The notes under the pieces are model-generated. The model saw only the letters and a program-made list of their open reading frames with translations. It searched no databases and had not been told where the DNA came from. DNA of 16,284 bases. Origin: Candidatus Iainarchaeum sp. Lineage in GTDB: Archaea; Micrarchaeota; Micrarchaeia; Anstonellales; Bilamarchaeaceae. A program made the translations under genes and the position numbers. The DNA is taken from the NCBI GenBank assembly GCA_028711485.1, contig JAQTSF010000006.1, positions 1-16,284 on the forward strand, in the 5' to 3' direction. Below, in pieces: positions 6,228-13,984 of this stretch (position 1 is the first letter of the stretch; each line of letters begins with the position of its first letter).

Positions 6228-6239
6228 GATATAAAAATG
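6228..6239 (+). promoter_or_regulatory. BRE/TATA promoter of the 6266 gene
   Basis: GAAAG followed by ATATAAAAAT sits about 26 bases before a start site near 6260, six bases from ATG 6266; a clean near-leaderless promoter. Confidence 0.5.
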
Positions 6240-6265
6240 TATAATTAGCAATCCAATAGATTTGA

Positions 6266-6718
6266 ATGAGTATTCTTAAATCATTTTCAGGATTTGCAAA
6301 TAGAATAATTAAAGCTACCGAGAAGAAAATTAGTAGTGCAGACTCACTTCTTTTAAGGCATTTGTTAAATCGTACCAGCGAAAGAAATATGATACTTGCA
6401 AGAGGACTTATGACTGCAATATCCATGAATTCCCCAAGGAAATTGGATATAGAAAATGTTGCCAGAATCTTGGATAATGCAAACATCAGAATACTTAAAA
6501 ATAAAGAACCTTTTACTGATAAAGAAAAAAAACTTCTTTCAAAAATATTCTCAAGATATGGTCTTTCACCAAAAGTTGCAGATTGGATAACTCTTCAAAG
6601 AGATGCATTTCTATATAGTCAAATAAGTCATATGGCAGAATCAAAAAGTCTTGGTGTTCCAACTATAAAGAAAATTAGAAAAAACGAAGAGGAGAATAAA
6701 AAAGTCAAGACAGCATAA
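6266..6718 (+). CDS. Small helical protein of unknown function
   Basis: 150 residues, not recognised. It has no membrane segment or signal peptide. It looks mostly alpha-helical and basic, with a central stretch around residues 38-80 (RNMILARGLMTAIS..DIENVARILDNANIRIL) and another near 84-118 (DKEKKLLSKIFSRYGLSPKVADWITLQRDAFLY), ending in a charged tail KKIRKNEEENKKVKTA. It has its own promoter and its stop directly abuts the start of the LAGLIDADG-like gene, so the two are probably co-transcribed. A role in nucleic-acid binding would suit the charge but is a guess. Confidence 0.7.
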   Translation: MSILKSFSGFANRIIKATEKKISSADSLLLRHLLNRTSERNMILARGLMTAISMNSPRKLDIENVARILDNANIRILKNKEPFTDKEKKLLSKIFSRYGLSPKVADWITLQRDAFLYSQISHMAESKSLGVPTIKKIRKNEEENKKVKTA

Positions 6719-7225
6719 ATGGTGAATAAATTGAAGATAAAACTAAATCCTGAGCTTTCTTACATAATTGGTTTTTGGAGAAAAAGAAAAAGCTTTGAAG
6801 GAATAGGAATTATAGGAGAAAAGGAAGATTTAGAGCTTTTTTCAAAAGAAGTACTAGAAAAAAAACTAACCAGTTCTAAAAAGCTCCTATCAGGAGAAAA
6901 TAAAATTTATTTCTACCACACTGCTTACAAAAAATTCTTTAAAGAAATTGAGGACGAACAATGTGAAAGATTCAAATATCTTAATGATTATTCAGCATCT
7001 TATCTTGCAGGGACTTTTGATTCATGCGGTGAAATTGATTTGGAAAATGGAATAATTCTTCTTGGGAAAGCAGGTAGCAAAGACGAGGTACTTCTTTCCA
7101 TATTAGGTTTTAGATCGAAGTGGAAAAATAAAAAACTAATTATTATTAAACCAAAAGCATTTTTGAGATTTATAAAAAATTATGTGAAAAGATATCAAGG
7201 ACATAAAATTTTTGATCTTATTTAG
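6719..7225 (+). CDS. LAGLIDADG-fold protein, catalytic acid apparently lost
   Basis: 168 residues. Two halves fit the LAGLIDADG fold: ELSYIIGFWRKRK (12-24) as a degenerate first motif, and YLAGTFDSCGEID (95-107) as the second. After each comes the IxxxxxELFSKEVLEK- or KIYFYHTAYKKFFKEI-type helix-strand pattern. In active homing endonucleases the eighth residue of the motif is Asp or Glu; here it is Cys (LAGTFDSCG), and the first motif lacks an acid as well, so DNA cleavage is unlikely. ATG 6719 abuts the previous stop, but GGTGA (6721-6725) five bases before the in-frame TTG 6731 makes TTG 6731 a credible start. It converges on and overlaps the 7218-8321 gene by eight bases. Possible roles, by relatives of the fold: maturase, regulator or nucleic-acid binder. 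Confidence 0.6.
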   Translation: MVNKLKIKLNPELSYIIGFWRKRKSFEGIGIIGEKEDLELFSKEVLEKKLTSSKKLLSGENKIYFYHTAYKKFFKEIEDEQCERFKYLNDYSASYLAGTFDSCGEIDLENGIILLGKAGSKDEVLLSILGFRSKWKNKKLIIIKPKAFLRFIKNYVKRYQGHKIFDLI

Positions 7226-8321
7226 CTCCAAATATGTATACGAATGCAATTTCCAAATCTTTTGAGAAGACCGTTGCAACCGCTATATAATCTGTATTTC
7301 CACTATTTCCTATTGGAAATGCTTGCATATAAACAAAATGATCTTCTCCAACCATTGTTCTTTTTGATGTTTCTACTTTGGAAGCGTTTGAGGTAATTTC
7401 ATCAATACTTACTCTTTTTACAATTGGTCTTTTAGCTTCATCAAGATAGGTTATGCTAATACATTCGCAGTCATTTTTAATTTCAACCTGCCTTTGAAAT
7501 AGTTTAGCTAAAGATCCATGTGTTTTTTTTCTTGGAGATACTACTATTGCAGCCGGTTTTTCATCAGTTGCAACAAGATGTGTTTGTTTTTGATATGCCC
7601 CCCTAACAACTTCCCATGCAGAGAATGGAGAAAGCAAAGCAACATTTGTTTTTGGGACTTCAACTCTTTTTTTCGGAACATCTTGTTCTGGATCAACTAA
7701 TGTTTGAAGAGACTCATCCATTCTTTGAGTACGTAATCCCTCACAGTCATCTGCTAATCTTTTTGTTATCACAACATCGCTATTAGAACCAATTCCATAC
7801 CATGCAGGATAATACTCTTTTTTTAATTTATCATAAACTACTATTTCAAAAGCATGAGAATTTGAAACATATTCTGAATTAGCGGTTCCTAGTGTTCCAT
7901 TAAAATTAAGCATGTTTATAACTCCTCTTGACCATCTTTCAGAAGATACATAAATATCATACCGTAATCCTGTTGAAACTTTTCTCATTTTTCTTTCAAT
8001 TCTGCTTTTATTTGGAAATGCTGAATAAGTCAGAACTCCAGTTTTTGGATCGAATCCTGCTATTGTTAATAAAATATCTGATTGTTGGGCAACCATAATA
8101 ACGTCGGTTCCGTCATATTCCTTGCAAACACTTCGTAAATTCAAAACTCTATCCCTTGCAATAGATGCCACTTTTTCATCTGATTCCACTCTTGATAATC
8201 TGAAATCAATTAAAGAACCTCCTGAAATAAAATCAGGCAATACTTTATCATATCTTCTAAATGGATGTCGATAATTAACCCTCCTTTGAATCGGCGGTTT
8301 ACCTGAGTGTCTTGTTTTCAT
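7218..8321 (-). CDS. Unrecognised 367-residue soluble protein
   Basis: Not recognised. It begins with a basic segment (MKTRHSGKPPIQRRVNYRHPFRRYDK) and has no signal peptide or membrane helix. The body looks beta-rich with alternating hydrophobics, for example SDILLTIAGFDPKTGVLTYSAFP, HAFEIVVYDKLKKEYYPAWYGIGSN and, at the C-terminus, DYIAVATVFSKDLEIAFVYIFGAK. A Lys/Arg-rich, Pro-containing linker (about 205-225 and 255-275) suggests at least two domains. ATG 8321 lies about 10-20 bases after TATA-like runs (8328-8340 or 8343-8358), so it is probably leaderless. It shares a 107-base divergent promoter region with thrS. It may be lineage-specific. Confidence 0.75.
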   Translation of the reverse strand: MKTRHSGKPPIQRRVNYRHPFRRYDKVLPDFISGGSLIDFRLSRVESDEKVASIARDRVLNLRSVCKEYDGTDVIMVAQQSDILLTIAGFDPKTGVLTYSAFPNKSRIERKMRKVSTGLRYDIYVSSERWSRGVINMLNFNGTLGTANSEYVSNSHAFEIVVYDKLKKEYYPAWYGIGSNSDVVITKRLADDCEGLRTQRMDESLQTLVDPEQDVPKKRVEVPKTNVALLSPFSAWEVVRGAYQKQTHLVATDEKPAAIVVSPRKKTHGSLAKLFQRQVEIKNDCECISITYLDEAKRPIVKRVSIDEITSNASKVETSKRTMVGEDHFVYMQAFPIGNSGNTDYIAVATVFSKDLEIAFVYIFGAK

Positions 8322-8428
8322 AATTGTGTATATATATAATAAGTCTTAAAAAATATACTATTATGTAAGTTTACTCAATCCAATTATTTTTTATCCTTAT
8401 TTATACAATTTAGACTGCAGGTGCAAAT
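8322..8428. promoter_or_regulatory. Divergent promoter region for the 8321 gene (minus) and thrS (plus)
   Basis: For the minus-strand gene, an AT run TTATATATATAC and an upstream AGTATATTTTTTAAG are TATA candidates. For thrS, CTTATTTATAC (8396-8406) lies about 25 bases before the start, and AGGTG (8419-8423) five bases before ATG 8429 could serve as a ribosome-binding site if transcription begins further upstream. Nothing else is seen here. Confidence 0.5.
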
Positions 8429-10339
8429 ATGCGAATATTAACCATACACGCAGATTATATGGAAGTTGAAGCTTTAAAAAAAGCAATAGACAGTGCTGAA
8501 TCTGTCGAAAAAGGTAAGAAAAGATTTGAAGAAGTTCTTGTGGTATTCACTGCTGTTGAACAAGGAGATGAAAATATTGAAGAAAGTTCTGAAATTCTTA
8601 AAAAAGCAGTTGTTGAAGTTGCTCATCAGGTTAAAACAAACAATATCCTTCTTTACCCTTTAGTTCATTTAACATCAAAACCCTCTTCTCCTCAAATAGC
8701 TTTGGAAGTAATAAAAAAAACTGAAGAGCTTTTAAATTCTGAAGAATTTAGCGTTGAGCGCAGCCCATTTGGATGGTATAAGGGATACACTCTTAAATGC
8801 AAAGGCCATCCTCTGAGTGAATTATCTCGTGAACTAAAAACTTCTGCTGGAAAAACAACTGAATCCAAAGAGGAAAGCAAAGCACTTAAAGCTGAGAAAA
8901 AACTCAAATCCTATTTTTACATTCTTTCTACTGATGGAAAATTAGACGAAATTTCCTATGAAAAGGAAAAAAAGAAATTTGTAGGTTTTGACTTTGGAAA
9001 GTACAATAATCTCAAAAAATTTGCAGCATACGAACTTGCAAAAGACAGAGTGGCATCAGAGGATCCTCCGCATGTAAAACTCATGAGAAAACTTGAACTT
9101 GTTGATTATGAACCTGCATCTGATCCAGGTAACCTTAGATACTATCCAAAAGGCAGATTCATAAAAAGTCAAATAGAACGTTATGTAACCCAAATTGTAA
9201 AAGAAAACGGTGGAATGGAAATAGAAACACCAATAATGTATGATTTTGAACATCCTGCATTAAAGAGTTATTTGAATAGATTTCCAGCAAGACAATACTC
9301 TATAGAAACCCCAAATAAAAAGGTATTTTTAAGATTTGCAGCTTGTTTTGGCGGGTTTATTATGGCTCACGATGCTAATATATCATATAAACAACTTCCT
9401 TTATGGATTTATGAATTAACCAAATATAGTTTTCGAGTGGAACAAAGAGGGGAATTAACAGGATTAAGGAGATTAAGAACCTTTACTATGCCAGATTGCC
9501 ATGCTTTTTGTTCTGATGAAGAACAAGCAAAATCTGAGGTTTTAAGAAGGTTTGAAATGAGCCGGGAATTACAAAAAAATATGGGATTAGAACCAAAGGA
9601 AGATTTAGAGCTTGCAATAAGGGCAACTAAGGAGTTTTATGAAAAAAATAAGAAATTTATACATGATTTAGTTAAAAACTGGGGAAAACCCGCTCTTCTT
9701 GAAATGTGGGAGGAACAATTTTTCTACTTTGTATTCAAGTATGAACTTAATTTTGTTGACAATTTAGGAAAATGTTCTGCACTTACAACAGATCAGATAG
9801 ATATAGAAAATGCAAAAAGATATGGCATTGAGTATGTTGATGAGAAAGGGGAAAAGAAAAATCCTTTAACACTGCATCTTTCCCCTTCCGGAGCAGTAGA
9901 ACGAATAATCTATGCACTTTTGGAAAAAGCTGCTCTTCAACAGAAACAAGGAAAAATTCCAAGCCTTCCATTGTGGTTATCACCTACTCAAATCCGATTA
10001 GTACCTGTTTCAAATGAAAAACATTTAGAATACTGCAAAGAGCTTGCTAAAAAATTATCCAAAGAAAATATTAGAGTTGATATTGACGATAGGGAAGAGG
10101 GAGTAGGTAAAAAAATAAGAACTGCAGGTCAGGATTGGACACCATATATTATTGTAATAGGGGATGAAGAACTTAAGAATAAGGAAGAAATCAACGTCCG
10201 TGAAAGAGAAACAAATCAAGAATTAAAAATGCCTATTTTACAACTTATTTCAAAAATAAAAGAAAAAACAAACGGTATGCCCTATGATACCTTACCTTTA
10301 CCAAGAGAATTGAGTAAGAGAATTATCTTTGTAGGCTAA
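8429..10339 (+). CDS. thrS: Threonyl-tRNA synthetase, archaeal type
   Basis: 636 residues. It charges tRNA-Thr. The N-terminal ~145 residues (MRILTIHADYMEVEA...) are the archaeal D-aminoacyl-tRNA-deacylase-like editing domain, which removes mischarged serine, in place of the bacterial N2 domain. The class II core has motif 1 around 240-270, motif 2 at 336-360 (RVEQRGELTGLRRLRTFTMPDCHAF) and motif 3 at 482-494 (LHLSPSGAVERII). The zinc ligands Cys306, His358 and His483 are all present. The anticodon domain covers about 515-636. It appears complete and active. Its TAA overlaps the stop codon of the convergent cDPG synthetase gene. Confidence 0.97.
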   Translation: MRILTIHADYMEVEALKKAIDSAESVEKGKKRFEEVLVVFTAVEQGDENIEESSEILKKAVVEVAHQVKTNNILLYPLVHLTSKPSSPQIALEVIKKTEELLNSEEFSVERSPFGWYKGYTLKCKGHPLSELSRELKTSAGKTTESKEESKALKAEKKLKSYFYILSTDGKLDEISYEKEKKKFVGFDFGKYNNLKKFAAYELAKDRVASEDPPHVKLMRKLELVDYEPASDPGNLRYYPKGRFIKSQIERYVTQIVKENGGMEIETPIMYDFEHPALKSYLNRFPARQYSIETPNKKVFLRFAACFGGFIMAHDANISYKQLPLWIYELTKYSFRVEQRGELTGLRRLRTFTMPDCHAFCSDEEQAKSEVLRRFEMSRELQKNMGLEPKEDLELAIRATKEFYEKNKKFIHDLVKNWGKPALLEMWEEQFFYFVFKYELNFVDNLGKCSALTTDQIDIENAKRYGIEYVDEKGEKKNPLTLHLSPSGAVERIIYALLEKAALQQKQGKIPSLPLWLSPTQIRLVPVSNEKHLEYCKELAKKLSKENIRVDIDDREEGVGKKIRTAGQDWTPYIIVIGDEELKNKEEINVRERETNQELKMPILQLISKIKEKTNGMPYDTLPLPRELSKRIIFVG

Positions 10340-11652
10340 ATAAATTTTCTTTCTTTTAATATTTTTTCCAATTCTATATTCTTTTCTTTAATATAATACT
10401 TTACATGGTATATCGGGATATTTAATTTTAAAATTAAACCGAGATCAATCGGTGTTCCTGTAATTACAGCATCCGGTTTGGCATTTTTTATTGTTTGTTC
10501 AAGCTCCTGAATTTGCTTTTTTGAATAACCCATAGCAGGAAGAATAGTTCCATCAAGATGAGAATATTTTTCATAAACTTCTTTTATGCTTCCCACTGCA
10601 ATTTTTTTGCAATTTATAATTTCAACTTTATGTTTTTTTGCCTTTTGATAACCTGCGCCTATCCTCATTCCTCCGTGAGTTAATGTAGGTCCATCTTCAA
10701 TTATTATAACTTTTTTTCCATCTAATTTTCCACCATTTTCTAATTCAAGTACTGAATCAGCATGCACTACTATCGGGTTCATTTTAAGTTTTCTAATATT
10801 TTCAAGTATAATACTTATACTCTCCTTTTTTGCTGAATTTTCTTTATTTATAATCAAAACATCAGCCATTAAAAAATTCGTCTGTCCTGGATGATAAAGA
10901 ACTTCATGTCCTGGTCTTAATGCATCTGCAACAACTACATGCAAATCAGGCTTGAAGAAAGGAGTATCATTGTTTCCTCCATCCCATAAAATTATATCTG
11001 CCTCTTTTTCTGCATCTCTTAATATCTTTTCATAATCCACCCCAGCATAAACAATTATTCCCTTGCGAATATGTTGTTCATACTCTTCCCGTTCCTCTAT
11101 AGTGCATTTGTGTTTTTCCAAATCATTTAAGTTCTCAAATCTTTGCACTATTTGTTTTGAAAGATCTCCATAAGGCATCGGATGTCTCACAACAACCACC
11201 TTTTTTCCTTGTGATTTCAGTATTGATGCAATTTTACTTGTTGTTTGGGATTTTCCACATCCGGTTCTCACTGCGCATATTGAAATTACTGGTTTTTGTG
11301 ATTTTAACATTGTTTCAGTTGCAGACAGGAGTCTGAAATCCGCACCGCATGAATTTACTATAGAAACTTTTTCCATAATTTCATTATTTGATACATCGCT
11401 ATAAGAAAAAATAATTTCATCTATATTTTCTTTTTTTATTAATTCTCTTATTTTACTTTCAGGATAAATTCCAATACCATTTGGATACAATTTTCCTGAA
11501 AGTTCTTTTGGATATTTTCTATCAGAAATTCCCGGTATTTGTTCTGCAGTAAAACAAACTACTTCATACTCTCCATTATCTCTAAAAAGCACATTAAAAT
11601 TATGAAAATCTCTTCCTGCCGCTCCCATAATTATTATTTTTTTTCTTCTCAT
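10336..11652 (-). CDS. cpgS: Cyclic 2,3-diphosphoglycerate synthetase family protein
   Basis: 438 residues. The family forms the cyclic anhydride of 2,3-bisphosphoglycerate at ATP cost in thermophilic methanogens; close homologues in non-methanogens are often listed as GTPases of unknown substrate. Family hallmarks are unmistakable: KIIIMGAAGRDFHNFNVLFR (5-24), QIPGISDRKYPKELSGKLYP (38-57), the P-loop CAVRTGCGKSQ (126-136), RHPMPYGDLSKQ, CTIEEREEYEQHI, GVDYEKIL and WDGGNNDTPFFKPD. The gene overlaps thrS by four bases at the 3' end (convergent stops) and diverges from the 11695 gene across only 42 bases. Family identity is firm, actual product less so. Confidence 0.9.
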   Translation of the reverse strand: MRRKKIIIMGAAGRDFHNFNVLFRDNGEYEVVCFTAEQIPGISDRKYPKELSGKLYPNGIGIYPESKIRELIKKENIDEIIFSYSDVSNNEIMEKVSIVNSCGADFRLLSATETMLKSQKPVISICAVRTGCGKSQTTSKIASILKSQGKKVVVVRHPMPYGDLSKQIVQRFENLNDLEKHKCTIEEREEYEQHIRKGIIVYAGVDYEKILRDAEKEADIILWDGGNNDTPFFKPDLHVVVADALRPGHEVLYHPGQTNFLMADVLIINKENSAKKESISIILENIRKLKMNPIVVHADSVLELENGGKLDGKKVIIIEDGPTLTHGGMRIGAGYQKAKKHKVEIINCKKIAVGSIKEVYEKYSHLDGTILPAMGYSKKQIQELEQTIKNAKPDAVITGTPIDLGLILKLNIPIYHVKYYIKEKNIELEKILKERKFI

Positions 11653-11694
11653 AGAAACACAAATTTAAACTTCTGGGGCAAGCAATTTAAAGAT
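11653..11694. promoter_or_regulatory. 42-base divergent promoter between cpgS and the 11695 gene
   Basis: Two near-palindromic TTTAAA boxes are present: CAAATTTAAAC (about 11659-11669) is about 25 bases before ATG 11695, and AATTTAAAGAT (about 11684-11694), read on the minus strand, is about 30 bases before ATG 11652. The two promoters must overlap, so the genes may compete for transcription. Confidence 0.5.
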
Positions 11695-13614
11695 ATGCGC
11701 TCAAATAGTTGGTGCATGCCTTTTCTAGCTTCTATACCCAAAATTAATTCAGAACGAGTCAGAATAGTTACTAGAAATCAGGCTCTTGCCCATAAGTTGA
11801 AGTTTTGGAACAGAGATCCTTCAGCAGTATTACACCTAATTGGAAAAAACGGAGAAACTTCAAGAATGTATCTTATTGTTGAAAAAGGAATGGATATGCA
11901 GGAAATTTTAGAAGCAACTGGAAGAACTGATGTAAAAGAATGCGAATTTGGAAGATGGGCAACAGGAATAAGTTATGCTGGAGTAGTTCTCCAAGAGGAC
12001 CATGAAGGAGGAATACAAATTAAAAAAGATGGAAAATTACCAAGAGTAAATGGTCAGTGGGCTGCACCACATAACATTGTTGTTTCTGGTAAGAACAATA
12101 CTTTTGAATTACAATATGATCCTTATACCCAAGATCTCCCTGGAGGTTGCTCTGGTACAGCAAAAGCAGATTTTACCCAGTATGGAAAAGAAATGGTTAT
12201 GTGGGTTGATCCAGGAGATTTATTATCAGCTGAAAATATATTAAGAAATCACGAAGGAAAATCCTTACCTTATGAACGAGGTTCAATATTCTATGTTCCT
12301 GCAGTAATTTCATTTTCTTATTGGAGTGTGGGTAAGGATTTGGAAATGCGTGCAAGAAATGAAAAAACTGAATTCTTTTCTCAAACAACCCTTTCTACTG
12401 TTGATACTTCAAATACTAATTCAAGAACCTTTACTTCAGAATCTACTAATTATACCGAATCTTCTTTATCCGTGGAATTACCTAAAATTGTTCCAACTAT
12501 TCATCACACTACTGCACAAGTTTTGTCTTTAGCTAAAGAACCAGAAAGAGAAATACAAACTGCTATCCCACAAGCATCATCTATATTAATTCAGAATACT
12601 AGAGTAAGAACACCTGATTTCTCAGAAGAAGAAAATCCGATAATCCGTTGTATTATGGATCCGGTATTTAGAAAACTTTACGGAAGATTATATGGATTTG
12701 TTGATGGGGAAGAATATACTGTAAGAGAATATCCTATGAAAAGCATTCCATCTGAAAACCTTTCAGCAAATCAAAACAAACCAACAAGGTATGCTGAATT
12801 AGGTGCAGGTCATCCTATTTTTAGAAAAGATTATCCAAAAACATCTTTTCCGAATACACCCAAATATTCTGAACCTGCTTCATTGGATGATAAAAGAAAG
12901 AGAAGAAAACCAATTAGAACTTTAGTTTCACTTCCAGAATCAAAAGTTATGCCAACTCATAAATCTAAAAAATTTTTACAAAGCCTAAACAATCCAAAAC
13001 CCCCAGAAAATAAATCAAATAAAAGAACAAACGCAAATGAACAAACTCCAAAAAAAGAGGGTAAAAAGAGCAAAAAGAAAAGGAAACAAAAGCCACAAAA
13101 ACCATCTTCAGAAAAAAGACAAAAATTAGCAGTAGAATTACCTGAAGTTCCAAGAAGATTTAGGTTCTATCACAATGAAATAAGACGATTCGAGCAATTT
13201 TTTGCAAAACAAATGCAATCGGGAAAAATAAAAATACAAGAATTTAAATTATATTTATTAAAATTGGAAAAAGAATTAAAACAAGAAATAAAATTATTAG
13301 TAATAAAAGTAAAAGAATACTTCAGATTTATTGAACACATAAAAAAATTAAAAGAAGACATCCAAAAATCCTGGATTTTAAATTATACTAAATTAAAACT
13401 TCAGAAATTAGTTTGTGAAATAAATTACAAAGTTCAAGAATTAAAACAAGAAATAACATTACTTATTAAAAATATAAAAATAAAAACTAGAAATTTTATA
13501 TCAAGATTAAATTCATTGAAAATTATACGACTGGATGATAAAACAAAAACTCTAAAGATATTTTCAAAGGTTCTTCTTCTTTTGTTACTCTCTAAATGGT
13601 TTAAGGAAAACTAA
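11695..13614 (+). CDS. Unrecognised 639-residue protein with globular head and long coiled-coil tail
   Basis: Not recognised. The frame stays open upstream to 11539, but that part lies antisense to cpgS; ATG 11695 follows a TATA box at leaderless distance and is preferred (ATG 11716 is next). Residues ~10-220 look globular, with GRWATGISYAGVVL, LPGGCSGTAKADFTQYGKEMVMWVDPGD and a run of beta-like segments. A Ser/Thr-rich stretch (about 235-280, TTLSTVDTSNTNSRTFTSES) follows, then a second compact piece (about 320-360, ending GFVDGEEYTVREYP). After a Lys/Pro-rich disordered region (about 395-490) comes a coiled coil of about 120 residues, very rich in Lys, Glu, Ile and Leu. The chain ends in a short hydrophobic run (VLLLLLLSKWF), possibly a membrane-association tail. 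No signal peptide. A structural or cytoskeletal-type role is a guess. Confidence 0.75.
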   Translation: MRSNSWCMPFLASIPKINSERVRIVTRNQALAHKLKFWNRDPSAVLHLIGKNGETSRMYLIVEKGMDMQEILEATGRTDVKECEFGRWATGISYAGVVLQEDHEGGIQIKKDGKLPRVNGQWAAPHNIVVSGKNNTFELQYDPYTQDLPGGCSGTAKADFTQYGKEMVMWVDPGDLLSAENILRNHEGKSLPYERGSIFYVPAVISFSYWSVGKDLEMRARNEKTEFFSQTTLSTVDTSNTNSRTFTSESTNYTESSLSVELPKIVPTIHHTTAQVLSLAKEPEREIQTAIPQASSILIQNTRVRTPDFSEEENPIIRCIMDPVFRKLYGRLYGFVDGEEYTVREYPMKSIPSENLSANQNKPTRYAELGAGHPIFRKDYPKTSFPNTPKYSEPASLDDKRKRRKPIRTLVSLPESKVMPTHKSKKFLQSLNNPKPPENKSNKRTNANEQTPKKEGKKSKKKRKQKPQKPSSEKRQKLAVELPEVPRRFRFYHNEIRRFEQFFAKQMQSGKIKIQEFKLYLLKLEKELKQEIKLLVIKVKEYFRFIEHIKKLKEDIQKSWILNYTKLKLQKLVCEINYKVQELKQEITLLIKNIKIKTRNFISRLNSLKIIRLDDKTKTLKIFSKVLLLLLLSKWFKEN

Positions 13615-13623
13615 AAAATAAAA
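13611..13623 (-). terminator. T-rich terminator of tRNA-Lys
   Basis: On the minus strand TTTTATTTTTTAG directly follows the discriminator base of tRNA-Lys. It overlaps the stop codon of the convergent 11695-13614 gene. Confidence 0.5.
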
Positions 13624-13640
13624 CGGGCCCGATGGGATTT

Positions 13641-13690
13641 TCACCAGCTTGATTTGATTGTGGAACTAATTATTTTATATAATTAATTTA
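13641..13690 (-). other. T-loop insertion of tRNA-Lys (one compound or two small introns)
   Basis: Between GTGGG and CCCAT lie about 54 bases instead of seven. A hairpin AATTAATTAT/ATAATTAGTT with an ATAAA loop occupies the first part. A TTC at 13665-13663 fits bases 54-56, and AAAT at 13640-13637 fits bases 57-60. This implies introns of about 25 (13666-13690) and 22 bases (13641-13662), or a single insert with an atypical T-loop. Confidence 0.55.
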
Positions 13691-13706
13691 CCCACGACAT
13701 ACGGAT

Positions 13707-13922
13707 CTCTCTCACGAGCCCTTTTAGTTTCTAATAATTTACCTATGTTAAAAGGGCTAGTGCTCCAATTGAACAGGCGTTCAATGGACCATTGAAATTG
13801 AAAATTTCAATTGGTCACCCACAAAACAGTCAAAACTTAGTTTTGATTATTTCCCTATTACCAAAATAAAAGGGGGTAGGTGAGTCCTTAGGCGAGTGGA
13901 TAGTTTCCTCTTGCTTAAGGTG
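13707..13922 (-). other. Anticodon-loop intron of tRNA-Lys (~216 bases)
   Basis: It starts after A37 and ends before A38-TCCGT. The 5' ~60 bases are the shared module. The rest is a string of strong hairpins: TCAAAAC/GTTTTGA (13830-13846), a 13-14-base arm pair with one bulge (13787-13816), ATTGAAC/GTTCAAT (13768-13785) and AGCCCTTTTA/TAAAAGGGCT (13717-13758). No coding frame is apparent. Confidence 0.8.
13862..13920 (-). repeat. Shared tRNA-intron module, copy in tRNA-Lys
   Basis: Opposite-strand counterpart of 4116-4173, about 49 of 59 positions matching by hand with one single-base gap. CTCGCCTAAGG and CTCACCTAC are exact. The outer stem CCTTA/TAAGG is kept with changed bases, so the fold is maintained despite drift. 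As in tRNA-Gln, it begins within two bases of the 5' splice site. Confidence 0.85.
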
Positions 13923-13935
13923 TAAGAGTCCGCCA

Positions 13936-13959
13936 CTTTTGGCAGTGTTTTTGACACAC
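13936..13959 (-). other. D-stem intron of tRNA-Lys (~24 bases)
   Basis: Removing it joins GAG to TG and restores the A10-T25 pair of the D-stem. A GTG at both edges leaves the exact cut ambiguous by up to three bases. Confidence 0.6.
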
Positions 13960-13984
13960 CTCTACCAAACTGAGTTACGGGCCC

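Larger units (their letters stand above)
13624..13984 (-). tRNA. tRNA-Lys(CTT) with introns in D-stem, anticodon loop and T-loop
   Basis: The acceptor halves GGGCCCG (13984-13978) and CGGGCCC (13631-13625) pair perfectly, with discriminator G13624. The D-arm ACTC-AGTTTGGTA-GAG, anticodon arm GCGGA-CTCTTA|A-TCCGT (anticodon CTT at 13926-13924), variable ATGTC and T-stem GTGGG/CCCAT are all present. The gene is 361 bases. Inserts lie at 13936-13959 (between bases 24 and 25), 13707-13922 (37/38, the canonical archaeal site) and 13641-13690 (T-loop). A standard TTCAAAT T-loop is obtained only if the last insert is two introns flanking a TTC microexon; then 74 bases remain. CCA is not encoded. The tRNA and its main intron are secure, the T-loop processing is not. 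Confidence 0.85.

Noticed and set aside
11539..11694. Upstream extension of the 11695-13614 gene
   Set aside because: It lies antisense to the start of cpgS, and a TATA box with ATG 11695 explains the gene better.
13717..13846. Inverted repeats near tRNA-Lys as insertion-sequence ends or CRISPR-like repeats
   Set aside because: They are unrelated to each other, carry no transposase and no regular spacing, and lie within the tRNA intron.
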